Under the pieces are notes generated by a model that worked only from the letters and a program-made list of their open reading frames with translations, had not been told where the DNA came from and ran no database searches. Positions 9,035 through 18,793 of a stretch of 51,456 nucleotides of DNA are shown piece by piece. This DNA comes from Acidimicrobiales bacterium (GTDB lineage Bacteria > Actinomycetota > Acidimicrobiia > Acidimicrobiales > CAIXPF01), in NCBI GenBank assembly GCA_020846295.1, contig JADLEF010000041.1:1-51456 (forward strand), in the 5' to 3' direction. Within the stretch, counting starts at the first letter, position 1. Each line of letters starts with the position of its first letter. The translations under genes were made by a program, and so were the position numbers.

Positions 9035-12000
9035 GACGGCACCTCGTCTGTGCAGGCGAGTGAACCGACCGCGCCCCGGGTGGGGCGTGGCCGGGGTGTG
9101 ACCGTGGCCGGATCGAACCCGAAGCTCCGGCAGAGGTCGCTGCGAACGGGGCCGATCTGGTCCTCCGGCACCGGCAGCGTGAGCGGGTGGAGCGGCGCCA
9201 AGCGGGTCCTGAGGCCTGCCGCGGCGGCCAGCTCGGTCGCATGCGTGCCGTTGAGCACCTCGGCCCGCAACGCATCGAGCGGGATCGACGCAGTGTGCGG
9301 GACCGGGGCCGGTGCGATCGGGCGAAGGGTGACCCCGGTTGCGCCGCCGGCGGTCGAGGGGCGATGCCCACCCGATGGGGGCGGGTCCGCGGTGGCCCAC
9401 AACGCTCCCGGCTGGGCCTTGGTCACCACGTCCGCGGTGAACGAGGCCGTCACGTCGACCTCGGCGGTGGTGTTGGCGGCCGGGTCGTGGTCGTGGCGCA
9501 CCACGCTGTAGGCGAACGGCGTCCTGCCGGTCAGCCCGCAGGGCACGAGCAGCACCGCTTCGGCGATGTCGGTGGTGACGTCGAGCGCGGTGGTGGAGAC
9601 GGTCGCTGCGGCGCGAAGCGCTTCGAGCGCGGCCGAGCCGGCGAACAGCGCCGTCGCCGGAACGGCGGAGTGCACCGCCAGTTCGAGCGCGTTCGCCGAC
9701 ACCATCCAGATCTTGTCCGCGGGGTCCTGACCGATCGCGCCGGCGGTCACCGCCGCCCCGCAGATGTCCGGCGGCGGTGGCAGGAACTTGGCGACGAACG
9801 CGTCGACGGGCAGCGGCCGCGCGACGGGCCGGCCCGCACCGAACTCGATCGTCGTCGAGACGATGTCGAGGTCGACCACGGCCTTGCCGCCGAAGGGCGG
9901 GCCGTAGACCTCGACCGCGGCGTGCAGGCTCACCGAGAGGTGGAGCGATCCCCAGTCCAACGACCCGTGCAGCCCCATCGAGAAGCTCGCCTCGTAGTGG
10001 TACGGCTCCCACTGGATCAGGAAGTCTGCGGCGAGGGTGAACCGGGCCGACAGGCCCCCGGCCTCCCAGTGGGCGTCCAGGCTCCCACCGGCCATCGCCG
10101 CGTGTGGGGTGAGGGCGAAGTAGGCGGAGCCGGTCACCCCGAGGTTCGGAGAGACCTGCCAGTCGAGCGCGAGACGGGGAACGGTCGGGTACCACGGTTC
10201 CGGCGCGAACCGGGGGTGGTACCCGCCGACCGTGGCGACGAAGTGGCCTGCTCGTGCCCCCGTCACCTCGTCGTCCTTCACGAACGCCAGCACCGCGAAC
10301 CCGCCGCGCAGCGTTGCCTTGGACGACAAGATGTAGGAGTTGACCAGGAGGCCGCGCACGTCGAGCGCGCCCCGCTCGACGTCGTAGACCGCTCTCACGG
10401 CGAGGCTGACGCGGGCCAGCGGCGGGGGGCCGGTGGAGACGCCCGGCGGCGTCGGCGGCAACTCGATGGTGGAGGTGCCGAGCAGCGAGATCCGGGTTCC
10501 GGCCCCCCAGGACACGGTCAGCACCACAAAGGACTCGGCCAGCCGGAACGTCGTGAACTTCACCCCGGCGGCCACGAACATCGCGCCGGCGCGCGGTGGG
10601 AACGCTGCGCCGGTCCCCGGGGCGTCGAGCAGGCCGATCAGGTCGTCGATCGAATCCGCCCGTGCGCCGTTGCCCACGGCGGCGCTGACCAGCAGGTGGT
10701 GCTGCACCTCTTCGACCTCGGGCAACACGAGCGCGCGGTTGTAGCCGAAGCCGGCGGCGAGGCCGGTGACGAACAGGAACGACGGACCCCCCAGGGGCCG
10801 GTCCAGCACGCCGTAGAGGAAGGCTGACAGCTCGCCGTTCGCCGTGCGTTCCAACAGCGCCAGCACGTGGAGCGACAGCCCCTGTGCCCGCAGCAGCGCC
10901 GCCCCCTCGATGCGATCGGCCCTGCGGATGAGTGCCCCGCCGATCTCGACCGACGGGAGGCGCACGTCCACGCCGAGACCGTCGAGCGACACGGTGGTGT
11001 CGGCCAGCTTCGCAGGGTCGCTGAGCGCGGCGACCGGCACCGCCAGGAGCAGGCCGACCAGGGTGAGCTCCAACGCCGCGAGGTCGACGGAGCCGGTGAC
11101 CCCCACGTTGATCAGCCCATCGGCATGGCCCACACCGAACTGCGACAGGTGCAGTGGCCCGATGGCCTTGTCGATCGAGGTCCACGTCAGCGCGGGCGCG
11201 GTGGCGGTGGCCGCCGGCACCGTAGGACCGGCGGGCGGTGCCGGCGCGGGTGCTCGCGGGCCCGCCGGCGCGGTGGCGAGGTCGATCGTGCTCCCGCCGA
11301 TGCGCACGCTGCCGCTCAGCGAAACCCCTGCGGCCATGCCCGGCGGGGTGCTCCCCGCGCCACCCGCAGGGCTGGAGGCCGTCCCGCCGGGAGCAGGCCC
11401 GATGCCGCCGTTCGCCACGAGTTGGTTGAGGTCGGCCACCTCTGCGCCGGTCAGGTCGCGGGAGGCGTACTGCAACGCCAGCGCGTGCAGGACCAGCACG
11501 TCGCCCGGGGGCAGGAGGTGGCCGACGACGGGGAGGTCGGCGAAGCCGAGTCCCACATCGGGAAAGGTGATCGCGGTGGCCACCGCGCGGACGGCCGGGG
11601 TGCCGACCTTCGCCGTGGCCAGCAGCGCCTGCAGCGGTCGCCCGGCGAGCTCGATCGTGGCGCTCAGCCCGGCGCCGCCGTCTCCGGGTTCGAGCACCAG
11701 CGCGACGTCGTCGAGGCTGAGGTCGAGCGCATCGGGGAGCGGTCCGGCGCCGAGCAGCTCGGCGAGGGCCGCGAGCGATGCCCCACCTTGCGGGGCCAGC
11801 AGCGATGCGGTGAAGCGCGGGTGCGGCCCGCCCTGCGCGGCCAGCTCGAACCCGTAGCCGCCCAGCCCCAGGCGCAACGCGCCGGACCAGGCGGTGCCGG
11901 TGCGTCCGACGGAGACCGTGAGGTCGGCCTCGATGCCGTTGACCTCCACCTCGGTGGTGATCGTGATCCCCTGAGGCGTCAGGTCCACCGACTGCAATGT

Positions 12001-13821
12001 CACGGCCACGTCGACGGGCTGGGGCCCGAGCACCGAGGTCGGGAGGTGGAACAGGTCCACCAGGTCGCTGAGCGAGGTCCGTAGGAACGGCGTGACGAGT
12101 TGGACGTTCCAGAACCCGTCGCCGCCGAGCTCGGAACCGCAACGCTCGATGTGCAGCGATGACACGAGCGCGCCGCCGCGGTACGGCACGGAGCCGACCA
12201 GGTAGGCCACCAGCTCGCTGGCGTCGGAGGCGGTGGCAGGCCTCCAGGAGACGGTCGCAGAGGCGATCGCGGTGTCGGTGAGCACGGTGTTGAGCCCGGC
12301 CGGGAGGTGGGTGGTGAGCCCGGCGAACAGCTCGCCATGCGCGCCGGCGGGCAACAACGCGGTGAGGAGGTCGGCGAGGGAGGGCGGTGCGAGCTCGGTG
12401 CCGTAGAGGCTGCCCATCTCGAAGCGGTACGCCCCGTCGCTCGGCAGGGACCCGTCACCCCCGCTTGCACCTGTCCGGATACCGAGGCCGACGCGGAGGT
12501 CTGCCGCCCAGCGCTGCCCGTCGACGTTCCCGCCGAGCAGCAGCCAGCCGGTACGGGAATCGAACGCGAGCTCCCGCGGGGCCACGCCGATCGTGGGCAG
12601 GTGCGCGGCGACCGCCTGGGGCACCACGAGCCCCAGATCGTGCTGGAGCACGTCGGCGATGGTGGCGGCGGCGCCGTCGAGGCGAAGGCGTAGTTCGACC
12701 CCCTGCGCACCGTCCCAGGGGAACGTGCCGACCCGCGCCCGGGTGGGCAGGCCGAGGAACGTGCCGTCGACCTCGACCGCGATCGCGTCGCGTCCCGGAC
12801 CGGTCTCCACCGCGACGCGGGTGACGCCGGTCGCCGCGAGCTTGGCCCGCACCGAGGCGGGACCGGCCGCCAGGACGTCGTCGAACGGCACGCCGGTCAG
12901 GCGTGGCACGAGCGAGCCGACCGTCAGCACCGCCGGGTCGGTCGGCGTGACCTCGACCCGTGCGAGCACACCCCGTGGCCCGCTGCGCAGCGACACGGTG
13001 GAACCCACCGTGGTGCCGAGCACGGTGACCGCACCGTCGAGCTGGACCGTGCTGTCCCACGGCAGATCGGACCGGTCCGGGGGCGACAGCTGCACCCGGG
13101 CGGTGGTGACGGCGATGCCGATCTGACCGTCCCACAGATCGAGGTGCGCCGCGAGCGGCCACGACGCCGACAGCGCCGCCACGGCGCCGCCGGTCGTCCA
13201 CCGAACGCCGGTGGCCGGTGAGGTGCCGGCCAGGGCGGGGAGGAGATCGAGGAGGTGCTCGACCCCCCAGGTCTCGGAGCCGAGCAGCGAGCTGGGGTTC
13301 AGCCCGGCACCGGCCGCGAGATCGAGGGTCCAGGTGCCGCGGTCGAACTCGACGGTCTGGTTCGGTCGTGGGGTGCTGATCGTGATGGTTTGGTCGACGA
13401 TCTCGAGCGAGCCGGTGAACGTCCCGCTCGGATCGGGTGCGGCGTCGCTGACGGTCAGATCGAGCGCGAGCGCCGCCCAGCGGAGGCCTCGATGCACCGA
13501 TGCCCCCGCGGCAGGTGCTCGCAGCGTCAGCGAAACGGTGTCGTCCTGGTCCACGCGCAGCACGACGTCGAGGTTCTCGAGGCCGATCGCGTCCGCCAGG
13601 CCCGCCACGGTGACCCCGGTCGCGGTTTGCGAGACCTGGGCGGCGTGCAGGGAGAGCCCGCCGTCCGGCGTGACGAGCCCGGCGAGGTCGTTCAGCCGCG
13701 TTCGCACCGCCGGCGGCAACCCCGCGCCGACGATCGCGGGAAGGTCGAGCCGCGCCCGGCCGCCCGCCCCCATACCGGTGAGCATCCTGTCGAGCACCCC
13801 GGCGAGGCGACCGGGGGTCAT
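9031..13821 (-). CDS. DUF6603-containing giant beta protein (1596 aa)
   Basis: The region about 875-1325 carries the DUF6603 hallmarks I know: SIDKAIGPLHLSQFGVG, then a VEIGGALIRR strand, FVTGLAAGFGYNRAL, GGYHPRF with a following PTVPRLALDWQVS, YFALTPHAAMAGG and DFLIQWEPYHYEASF. The first ~800 residues are many short amphipathic beta strands (LDLTV, VDVAVTLQSVDLTPQG and the like), joined to DUF6603 by a Pro/Ala/Gly-rich linker near residues 830-875. There is no signal peptide. The biochemical role of DUF6603 is not known to me; it also occurs in filamentous fungi. ATG 13821 lies 16 bases after the stop of the 472-aa gene; an upstream GTG would overlap that gene and looks non-coding. The stop makes an ATGA overlap with the next gene. 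Confidence 0.88.
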   Translation of the reverse strand: MTPGRLAGVLDRMLTGMGAGGRARLDLPAIVGAGLPPAVRTRLNDLAGLVTPDGGLSLHAAQVSQTATGVTVAGLADAIGLENLDVVLRVDQDDTVSLTLRAPAAGASVHRGLRWAALALDLTVSDAAPDPSGTFTGSLEIVDQTITISTPRPNQTVEFDRGTWTLDLAAGAGLNPSSLLGSETWGVEHLLDLLPALAGTSPATGVRWTTGGAVAALSASWPLAAHLDLWDGQIGIAVTTARVQLSPPDRSDLPWDSTVQLDGAVTVLGTTVGSTVSLRSGPRGVLARVEVTPTDPAVLTVGSLVPRLTGVPFDDVLAAGPASVRAKLAATGVTRVAVETGPGRDAIAVEVDGTFLGLPTRARVGTFPWDGAQGVELRLRLDGAAATIADVLQHDLGLVVPQAVAAHLPTIGVAPRELAFDSRTGWLLLGGNVDGQRWAADLRVGLGIRTGASGGDGSLPSDGAYRFEMGSLYGTELAPPSLADLLTALLPAGAHGELFAGLTTHLPAGLNTVLTDTAIASATVSWRPATASDASELVAYLVGSVPYRGGALVSSLHIERCGSELGGDGFWNVQLVTPFLRTSLSDLVDLFHLPTSVLGPQPVDVAVTLQSVDLTPQGITITTEVEVNGIEADLTVSVGRTGTAWSGALRLGLGGYGFELAAQGGPHPRFTASLLAPQGGASLAALAELLGAGPLPDALDLSLDDVALVLEPGDGGAGLSATIELAGRPLQALLATAKVGTPAVRAVATAITFPDVGLGFADLPVVGHLLPPGDVLVLHALALQYASRDLTGAEVADLNQLVANGGIGPAPGGTASSPAGGAGSTPPGMAAGVSLSGSVRIGGSTIDLATAPAGPRAPAPAPPAGPTVPAATATAPALTWTSIDKAIGPLHLSQFGVGHADGLINVGVTGSVDLAALELTLVGLLLAVPVAALSDPAKLADTTVSLDGLGVDVRLPSVEIGGALIRRADRIEGAALLRAQGLSLHVLALLERTANGELSAFLYGVLDRPLGGPSFLFVTGLAAGFGYNRALVLPEVEEVQHHLLVSAAVGNGARADSIDDLIGLLDAPGTGAAFPPRAGAMFVAAGVKFTTFRLAESFVVLTVSWGAGTRISLLGTSTIELPPTPPGVSTGPPPLARVSLAVRAVYDVERGALDVRGLLVNSYILSSKATLRGGFAVLAFVKDDEVTGARAGHFVATVGGYHPRFAPEPWYPTVPRLALDWQVSPNLGVTGSAYFALTPHAAMAGGSLDAHWEAGGLSARFTLAADFLIQWEPYHYEASFSMGLHGSLDWGSLHLSVSLHAAVEVYGPPFGGKAVVDLDIVSTTIEFGAGRPVARPLPVDAFVAKFLPPPPDICGAAVTAGAIGQDPADKIWMVSANALELAVHSAVPATALFAGSAALEALRAAATVSTTALDVTTDIAEAVLLVPCGLTGRTPFAYSVVRHDHDPAANTTAEVDVTASFTADVVTKAQPGALWATADPPPSGGHRPSTAGGATGVTLRPIAPAPVPHTASIPLDALRAEVLNGTHATELAAAAGLRTRLAPLHPLTLPVPEDQIGPVRSDLCRSFGFDPATVTPRPRPTRGAVGSLACTDEVPS

Positions 13822-13837
13822 GCGCGATCGCCTTCGG

Positions 13838-15256
13838 TCACAGGAACTCCGAATAGGCCCGAGTGCACAGCTCGAGTCGTTCCGCGGGGGAGAGCGCCGC
13901 CCAGGCCGCGTCATGGGTGACCCCGGGGCCGGGCCTGCGTGCCTTGTCCTTCGACCAGACGTAGAGCAGGGAGAGCGCGCCTTCGCGGAACATGCCGAGG
14001 TAGGGCTGCACGTCGATGCCGAGCGCGTTCCAGAGCTGCCCGCGATCGGCGCCGTCGAGGGTTGCGCCGGGTCTGACCTTCAACGCGTCCCAATCGAACT
14101 GCCACAGCACGTGTCCGGACTTGTCCGACTTCCCCCGGGCGAAGGTCACGAGGTCCTGACTCGCGAGCGGGAGGAGCTTCGCCGCCGCCGGTGGGGCGCC
14201 CGGCCCGAAGAGCGCCGCACCGATCTGCGCGGCGGCGGCGGGCGCGTTGGTCGCGGCGAACGCCTCCGCCCGTCGGTAGAGCTCGTCGCGCTTGATGAGG
14301 CGGCGGCGGAGCAGCACACACAGGAGCGGCCATCGCTGCCGGCTCAGCGCGACCCGGTTCCGGAAGCCCTGGACGATGGCCGCGGTGTCGACGTTCTCGC
14401 CGGCGAGGGAGGCCATCGTCGCCTCGTAGGAGGGCGGGAACCCGGCCAGACCGATGTGGAGCACGTCCGGGCTGCGGCAGTCCTGGACGTTCGTGGCGCG
14501 GCGCGTGGGCACATCCCGCAGCGGGTTGTTCCGATCGCAACACACGAACCACAGATCGGGGCCCGAGCGGGGATCTCCTGCAGGGACCTTCCGCTGGTGG
14601 TCGCCCTGGTTGATGAGGTAGCGGTAGGTCGCCACCGGGTCGAAACTCGCCCCGGCCCCGACCACCGGCGGCTTCTTGGTAAGGAGCCACCACTGCAACA
14701 TGTGGGTCCATTCGCCGTGCATCAGCCCGACGAGTGGATCCTTCATGTGGCTACCCGATTCCAGTCGTTTGTAGAAGGTGTCCGGTTTGACGAACCCGAT
14801 CGGTCGCGCCAGGCCGGCGCTGAAGTCGAACCCCGCCCTGTCCATGTCCACCATCAGCGCCGCGGTCAGCAGCTTGTGGATGTGCGTTCGTTCGTCATCG
14901 CCGGATCGGATCGGCCCGATCGCAGCCCACAGCTCATCCCAGTTGCCCCTTGCGAACAGGCGGTCCGGAAAGCGCCAGGCCGACTCCGGCCACCCTCTCA
15001 GGATCGACCGAAGGTCGCGCTCCAGCTCGTCGAGTGCATCGGTCAGCAGCGAGTTGCCGAACCCGCGCTCGAGGTGGTCCGACACCAGTGGCGGTGCGTC
15101 GACGACGGCGGCCGGCCACATGTTGCCGGCGGTGTTGGTGCGCGGGCTCGCCGGCCATGCCGGACCAGGATCGGGCGACGGGATGCCGCGAGAGGGTCCG
15201 TGCAGGGGTGCGGATCGTCCCAGCGCCTGTGCCTTCTGTGCCGGGCTCCAGGTCAC
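13838..15256 (-). CDS. Uncharacterised protein (472 aa), first gene of the DUF6603 operon
   Basis: I do not recognise it. Unlike the downstream products it looks mostly helical: LTDALDELERDLRSILRGW, THIHKLLTAALMVDMDRAGF, a striking MHGEWTHMLQWWLLTKK near residue 185, and a C-terminal helix ending ELCTRAYSEFL. The HGEWTH and DPLVGLMH segments are Trp/His-rich, suggesting a buried binding site or a helical bundle. The assigned GTG at 15256 has no clear Shine-Dalgarno and the first ~45 residues are Pro/Ser-rich; an internal ATG before WPAAVV is an alternative start. It leads the operon, 16 bases before the DUF6603 gene, and is preceded by about 220 bases without a gene that must hold the operon promoter. 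Confidence 0.72.
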   Translation of the reverse strand: MTWSPAQKAQALGRSAPLHGPSRGIPSPDPGPAWPASPRTNTAGNMWPAAVVDAPPLVSDHLERGFGNSLLTDALDELERDLRSILRGWPESAWRFPDRLFARGNWDELWAAIGPIRSGDDERTHIHKLLTAALMVDMDRAGFDFSAGLARPIGFVKPDTFYKRLESGSHMKDPLVGLMHGEWTHMLQWWLLTKKPPVVGAGASFDPVATYRYLINQGDHQRKVPAGDPRSGPDLWFVCCDRNNPLRDVPTRRATNVQDCRSPDVLHIGLAGFPPSYEATMASLAGENVDTAAIVQGFRNRVALSRQRWPLLCVLLRRRLIKRDELYRRAEAFAATNAPAAAAQIGAALFGPGAPPAAAKLLPLASQDLVTFARGKSDKSGHVLWQFDWDALKVRPGATLDGADRGQLWNALGIDVQPYLGMFREGALSLLYVWSKDKARRPGPGVTHDAAWAALSPAERLELCTRAYSEFL

Positions 15257-15474
15257 GGTCGCCGCGCCTGCGGCGCGGAGGTCCCGGGCGTCGGCGTCCG
15301 GTCGTCAGCTTCGCGGTCGATGCGTCAGTCTCGCACGCGGTGACGTGGCGGGTCATGATGGCAGACCGGAGCGCAAGCGGCCGTCGTCCTGAGCGGTGCG
15401 GGTGGCCCGGATCTGGCCGCCTCGCCGCATGCTCTGTGCCGTGCGCCTCGGCCGCGACAGGGCGAAACGCGGGG

Positions 15475-18400
15475 TCAGCCGGTCGCGACCCGGGCGGCGT
15501 GGAACACGTCGGCCGGCAGCTCGTGGTCGAGCTTCCAGATGATGCGCATCGGGCGGTCGCCGGTGTGCCTGACGTAGGTGGCTGGACCGGCGTAGAGGTA
15601 CGGCGGGGCGCCGAGGTCGCCGTCGGCTTCCTTGGTCTCGCGAAAGAACAGATGAACCGATGATCCCCGGTCGCGGTGGTGGACATAGCGCTCACCGGCG
15701 CCGGCTTCGGGGTGCGAGCTGTTCTGCGACTCCCACTGGAACAGCGTCGGGCTGATGGCGCGGTCGGCGTACATGGTGGTCGGAGAGAAGTGCTTCTCGG
15801 TCTTGCGCAGGTTCAACCAGAACACGTCGGCCTGTTCTTCGGGGATCCACTTGACACCCGCGCCCCTCGATGTCGATGGCTTGGGCACACCGAACGCCGC
15901 CAGCAGCTCGGCGAGGCTGTAGCGGGCGTGGAGATGGAGCGGAAGGTCGCCGCCGGGCACTACCGGCCTGGTGACCCGTCTGATGCGGGCGCGCAGGACA
16001 TGGAGCAGGTCGAGGATCTCCTCTCGACGTCCAGGGTTGGCCCACAGCCGGCCGAGCCTGTCGTCGAGGTTGTCGAGCGGCTCGGCCCATCCCCACAGGC
16101 TGAAGTGCGCCATCGCCAGCAGACGTCGTGCTCGGCCGGCGAACGAACCGGCGCTCGGTGGCTCGGGAGCATGGAGCAGCGAGGCGAGGAACTCGATGCG
16201 TTCCAGGTCGTCGAGGTGGAGCATCCGACCGATCGCCCCTTCGAGCTGGCGGTCCTCGTCGCCGGGAGATCGGCTGTCCAGGCCGGCGGCGCGTCGGAGC
16301 CCGGCCCAGCCGCCCCGGCGACGCCGATAGAGGTCGTCGATCTCGAACCCGGCTTCGCGGAGGAACTGGGCGAGGGTGCAGTCGCCCAGACGTCGCAGGT
16401 CGGCGGTCAAGCCGGACCAGTCGATGCGGAGCGACGAGCGGACGTTGGCGAGGACGACCTCGGTGGCGACCCGATCGAGCGAGAGGTGGCAGCCGGCGGG
16501 CAGCGTGGGGAACCCGTGTGCGATCTCGCGTTGGAGCTCGCGGCGGGTGGTGCCGGTGAGGGCCCGGTAGCGCAGATCGAAGCGGAACTCGCGATGCTGG
16601 TTGCCGATGAAGTCGAGCACGGTGAGGCACGGCTTGTCCTCTGCGAGACGGAGACCGCGACCGAGCTGTTGCAGGAAGACCGTTGCGCTCTCGGTCGGGC
16701 GGAGGAAGAGCACCGTGTCGATCTCGGGGATGTCGACGCCCTCGTTGAACAGGTCGACCGTGAACACGGCCTTGAGGCCTCTCCCGCGCAGGGCCTCGAG
16801 CGCTGAACGCCGATCCGACGGCGAGGTGCGCGAGGTGACCGCGGCCGAGGGGATTCCGGCTTCGTTGAACCTGCGGGCCATGAACTCGGCGTGCTCGATG
16901 CTGACGCAGAACCCGATCGCCCGCATCCGGCTCAGATCGGAGATCTTGTCCTGCAACGTCTGCAGGATGATCCGCAGCCGCAGCTCGTGAGCGGTGTAGA
17001 CGTTGGTCAGCTCGGCCGGGAGGTATCCCGCGCCGCGCTTCCAGCGGACGTGGGACAGATCGGTGCCGTCGTGCACGCCGAAGTACTGGAACGGTGCCAG
17101 AAGGTTGCGTTCCAGCGCCTCCCACAGCCGGAGCTCCACGGCGATGCGGCCGCCGAACCAGTGCAGGATGTCCTGACCGTCGGAGCGTTCGGGCGTGGCC
17201 GTCAGGCCGAGCAGGACCTTGGGTCGGAGGTGTTCGAGGAGCCGGGCATAGGTCGTCGTCTCGGGGCCGGCGTGGTGGAACTCATCGACGATGACCATGT
17301 CGAACCGTTCGGGGTCCAACGCATCGAGATGGCCCGCCAGGGATTGCACCGACGCGAACACGTGGCGCCATGCAGTCGGCCGTTGTCCGCCGACGAACTG
17401 CTCGCCGAATGACAGGTCGCGCATGATGTGGGCGAAGGTGTGCTGGCTCTGTCGGAGGATCTGGTCCCGGTGGGCGACGAAGAGGAGCGAGTCGACCTGG
17501 CCGGCATCACGAAGGCGGCGGTAGTCCAGGCCGGCGACGACGGTCTTGCCCGTCCCGGTCGCCATCACAACGAGGTTGCGGTGTCGATCGTGGACCTCGC
17601 GCTCGGCCGCCAGTGCATCGAGGATCTCGCGCTGGTAGCCCCAGGGTCGCACATCGAGTGACGTGAGCTGGATGGGGAGATCCGTCGGGCCGCTGCCTTC
17701 CGCAGCCAGTGCCGCGTCGAGGCGGTCGCGCTGAGCGGCGTCGGTCGGGTCATAGGACTCGAACGCCGGGTCCTCCCAGTACTCATCGAAGGTCGCCCGG
17801 AACGTATCGAGCAGGTGACCCAGCTCGACCTCCGAGAGGCGCACGTTCCACTCCAACCCGTCGAGCAGCGCCGACTTCGACAGGTTTGATGAGCCGACGT
17901 ACGCCGTCGAATATCCAGTGTTGCGGTGGAAGAGCCACGCCTTGGCGTGCAGGCGGGTCATGCGGGTCTCGTAGGACACCTTGACGTGCGCGCCCAGCTC
18001 GACGAGGCGGTCGAGCGCCCGGCGTTCGGTGGCGCCGATGTAGGTGGTTGTGATGACCCGTAGCGGGGGCGCGGCATCGCTCGCGGCGGGGCGGCGACGG
18101 ATCAGTTCGGCCAGTTGGGCTTCGAGGATCCGCAGCCCGTGCCACTTCACGAACGCGCACAGCAGATCGACACGATCGGCCGAGGCCAGCTCGCGCTGCA
18201 CCTCCGAGCCGATGCGGGGCTGGTCGCGACCGTTCACGAGCAGCGCGCTGGCAGACAGCGGCACCTCCGGCCGATCCGTTCGTTGCGGGCGGCCAGGGGC
18301 GCCGGTCTTGGCCAGGATCTCCCGCAGCAATTCCCCAGCCGCCACGAGCTCCGAGTTCGAGGCGACGTCGGGAGCTGCGTCGAAGATCGTTGCTGCGATC

Positions 18401-18636
18401 AGATTCGCCATCGCGACCTGGCGATCGATCAGGTCGCGGCTGTCGCCTGTGGATCGCTCGGGCAGCGAGCGAAGCGCACGGCGAGCAAGGACGCCGAGAT
18501 GGCGGGCCAGCACCACATCGGCATCGGCGGGGTCGAGCCGATCGCGGTCCACGACCTCGCCTGCGAGGGCGCGCAGCTGGCCCTCGAGCCCGGCGGTTAT
18601 CAACCGCTCGTAGACACCGGGCTGGAGCTCCGCCAT
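15475..18636 (-). CDS. PLD-like nuclease/DEAD-DEAH helicase, DUF3427 type
   Basis: A 1053-aa multidomain protein. Residues ~145-260 form a phospholipase-D-like nuclease domain with the HxK motif RLHAKAWLF (H230, K232) and YVGSSNLSKSAL. Residues 330-560 are a superfamily II motor: MATGTGKT (Walker A, 358-365), DEFHH (451-455) and LGLTATPERSDG. The second RecA domain has VDLFNEGVDIPEIDTVLFLR and the arginine-finger QQLGRGLR. The C-terminal ~230 residues match the DUF3427 region by layout. Such proteins act on DNA and many are in accessory loci; an anti-phage or repair role is plausible but unproven. It stands alone with its own promoter: TAGATT (18643-18648) lies 6 bases before the ATG, so the mRNA is probably leaderless. 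Confidence 0.93.
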   Translation of the reverse strand: MAELQPGVYERLITAGLEGQLRALAGEVVDRDRLDPADADVVLARHLGVLARRALRSLPERSTGDSRDLIDRQVAMANLIAATIFDAAPDVASNSELVAAGELLREILAKTGAPGRPQRTDRPEVPLSASALLVNGRDQPRIGSEVQRELASADRVDLLCAFVKWHGLRILEAQLAELIRRRPAASDAAPPLRVITTTYIGATERRALDRLVELGAHVKVSYETRMTRLHAKAWLFHRNTGYSTAYVGSSNLSKSALLDGLEWNVRLSEVELGHLLDTFRATFDEYWEDPAFESYDPTDAAQRDRLDAALAAEGSGPTDLPIQLTSLDVRPWGYQREILDALAAEREVHDRHRNLVVMATGTGKTVVAGLDYRRLRDAGQVDSLLFVAHRDQILRQSQHTFAHIMRDLSFGEQFVGGQRPTAWRHVFASVQSLAGHLDALDPERFDMVIVDEFHHAGPETTTYARLLEHLRPKVLLGLTATPERSDGQDILHWFGGRIAVELRLWEALERNLLAPFQYFGVHDGTDLSHVRWKRGAGYLPAELTNVYTAHELRLRIILQTLQDKISDLSRMRAIGFCVSIEHAEFMARRFNEAGIPSAAVTSRTSPSDRRSALEALRGRGLKAVFTVDLFNEGVDIPEIDTVLFLRPTESATVFLQQLGRGLRLAEDKPCLTVLDFIGNQHREFRFDLRYRALTGTTRRELQREIAHGFPTLPAGCHLSLDRVATEVVLANVRSSLRIDWSGLTADLRRLGDCTLAQFLREAGFEIDDLYRRRRGGWAGLRRAAGLDSRSPGDEDRQLEGAIGRMLHLDDLERIEFLASLLHAPEPPSAGSFAGRARRLLAMAHFSLWGWAEPLDNLDDRLGRLWANPGRREEILDLLHVLRARIRRVTRPVVPGGDLPLHLHARYSLAELLAAFGVPKPSTSRGAGVKWIPEEQADVFWLNLRKTEKHFSPTTMYADRAISPTLFQWESQNSSHPEAGAGERYVHHRDRGSSVHLFFRETKEADGDLGAPPYLYAGPATYVRHTGDRPMRIIWKLDHELPADVFHAARVATG

Positions 18637-18642
18637 GGCAAG

Positions 18643-18648
18643 AATCTA
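18643..18648 (-). promoter_or_regulatory. -10 element of leaderless helicase promoter
   Basis: TAGATT on the minus strand, 6 bases from the ATG at 18636. This spacing would put the transcription start on the start codon; no Shine-Dalgarno is present. Confidence 0.5.
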
Positions 18649-18781
18649 GAGAACAGCAGCGATCGGAGCCGGGGACCGCTACCGCGATGGGCGGCATGAC
18701 CGCTTTGAGCTCGCCGAGCCCCGAGCCCGGCCGCACCGTCGGTGGCGAGGTTCCTCGCGCCCGCCTGGTGGCCGATCTGGC

Positions 18782-18787
18782 TACGTT
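18782..18787 (+). promoter_or_regulatory. -10 element of leaderless methyltransferase promoter
   Basis: TACGTT followed by 6 bases and the ATG at 18794; no Shine-Dalgarno is visible. Confidence 0.5.
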
Positions 18788-18793
18788 GGCGCC

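Noticed and set aside
9034-12142. Upstream extension of the 622-aa gene to 1658 codons
   Set aside because: The extension is another frame of the DUF6603 gene and is Arg/Pro-rich nonsense; the ATGA overlap at 9034 marks the true start.
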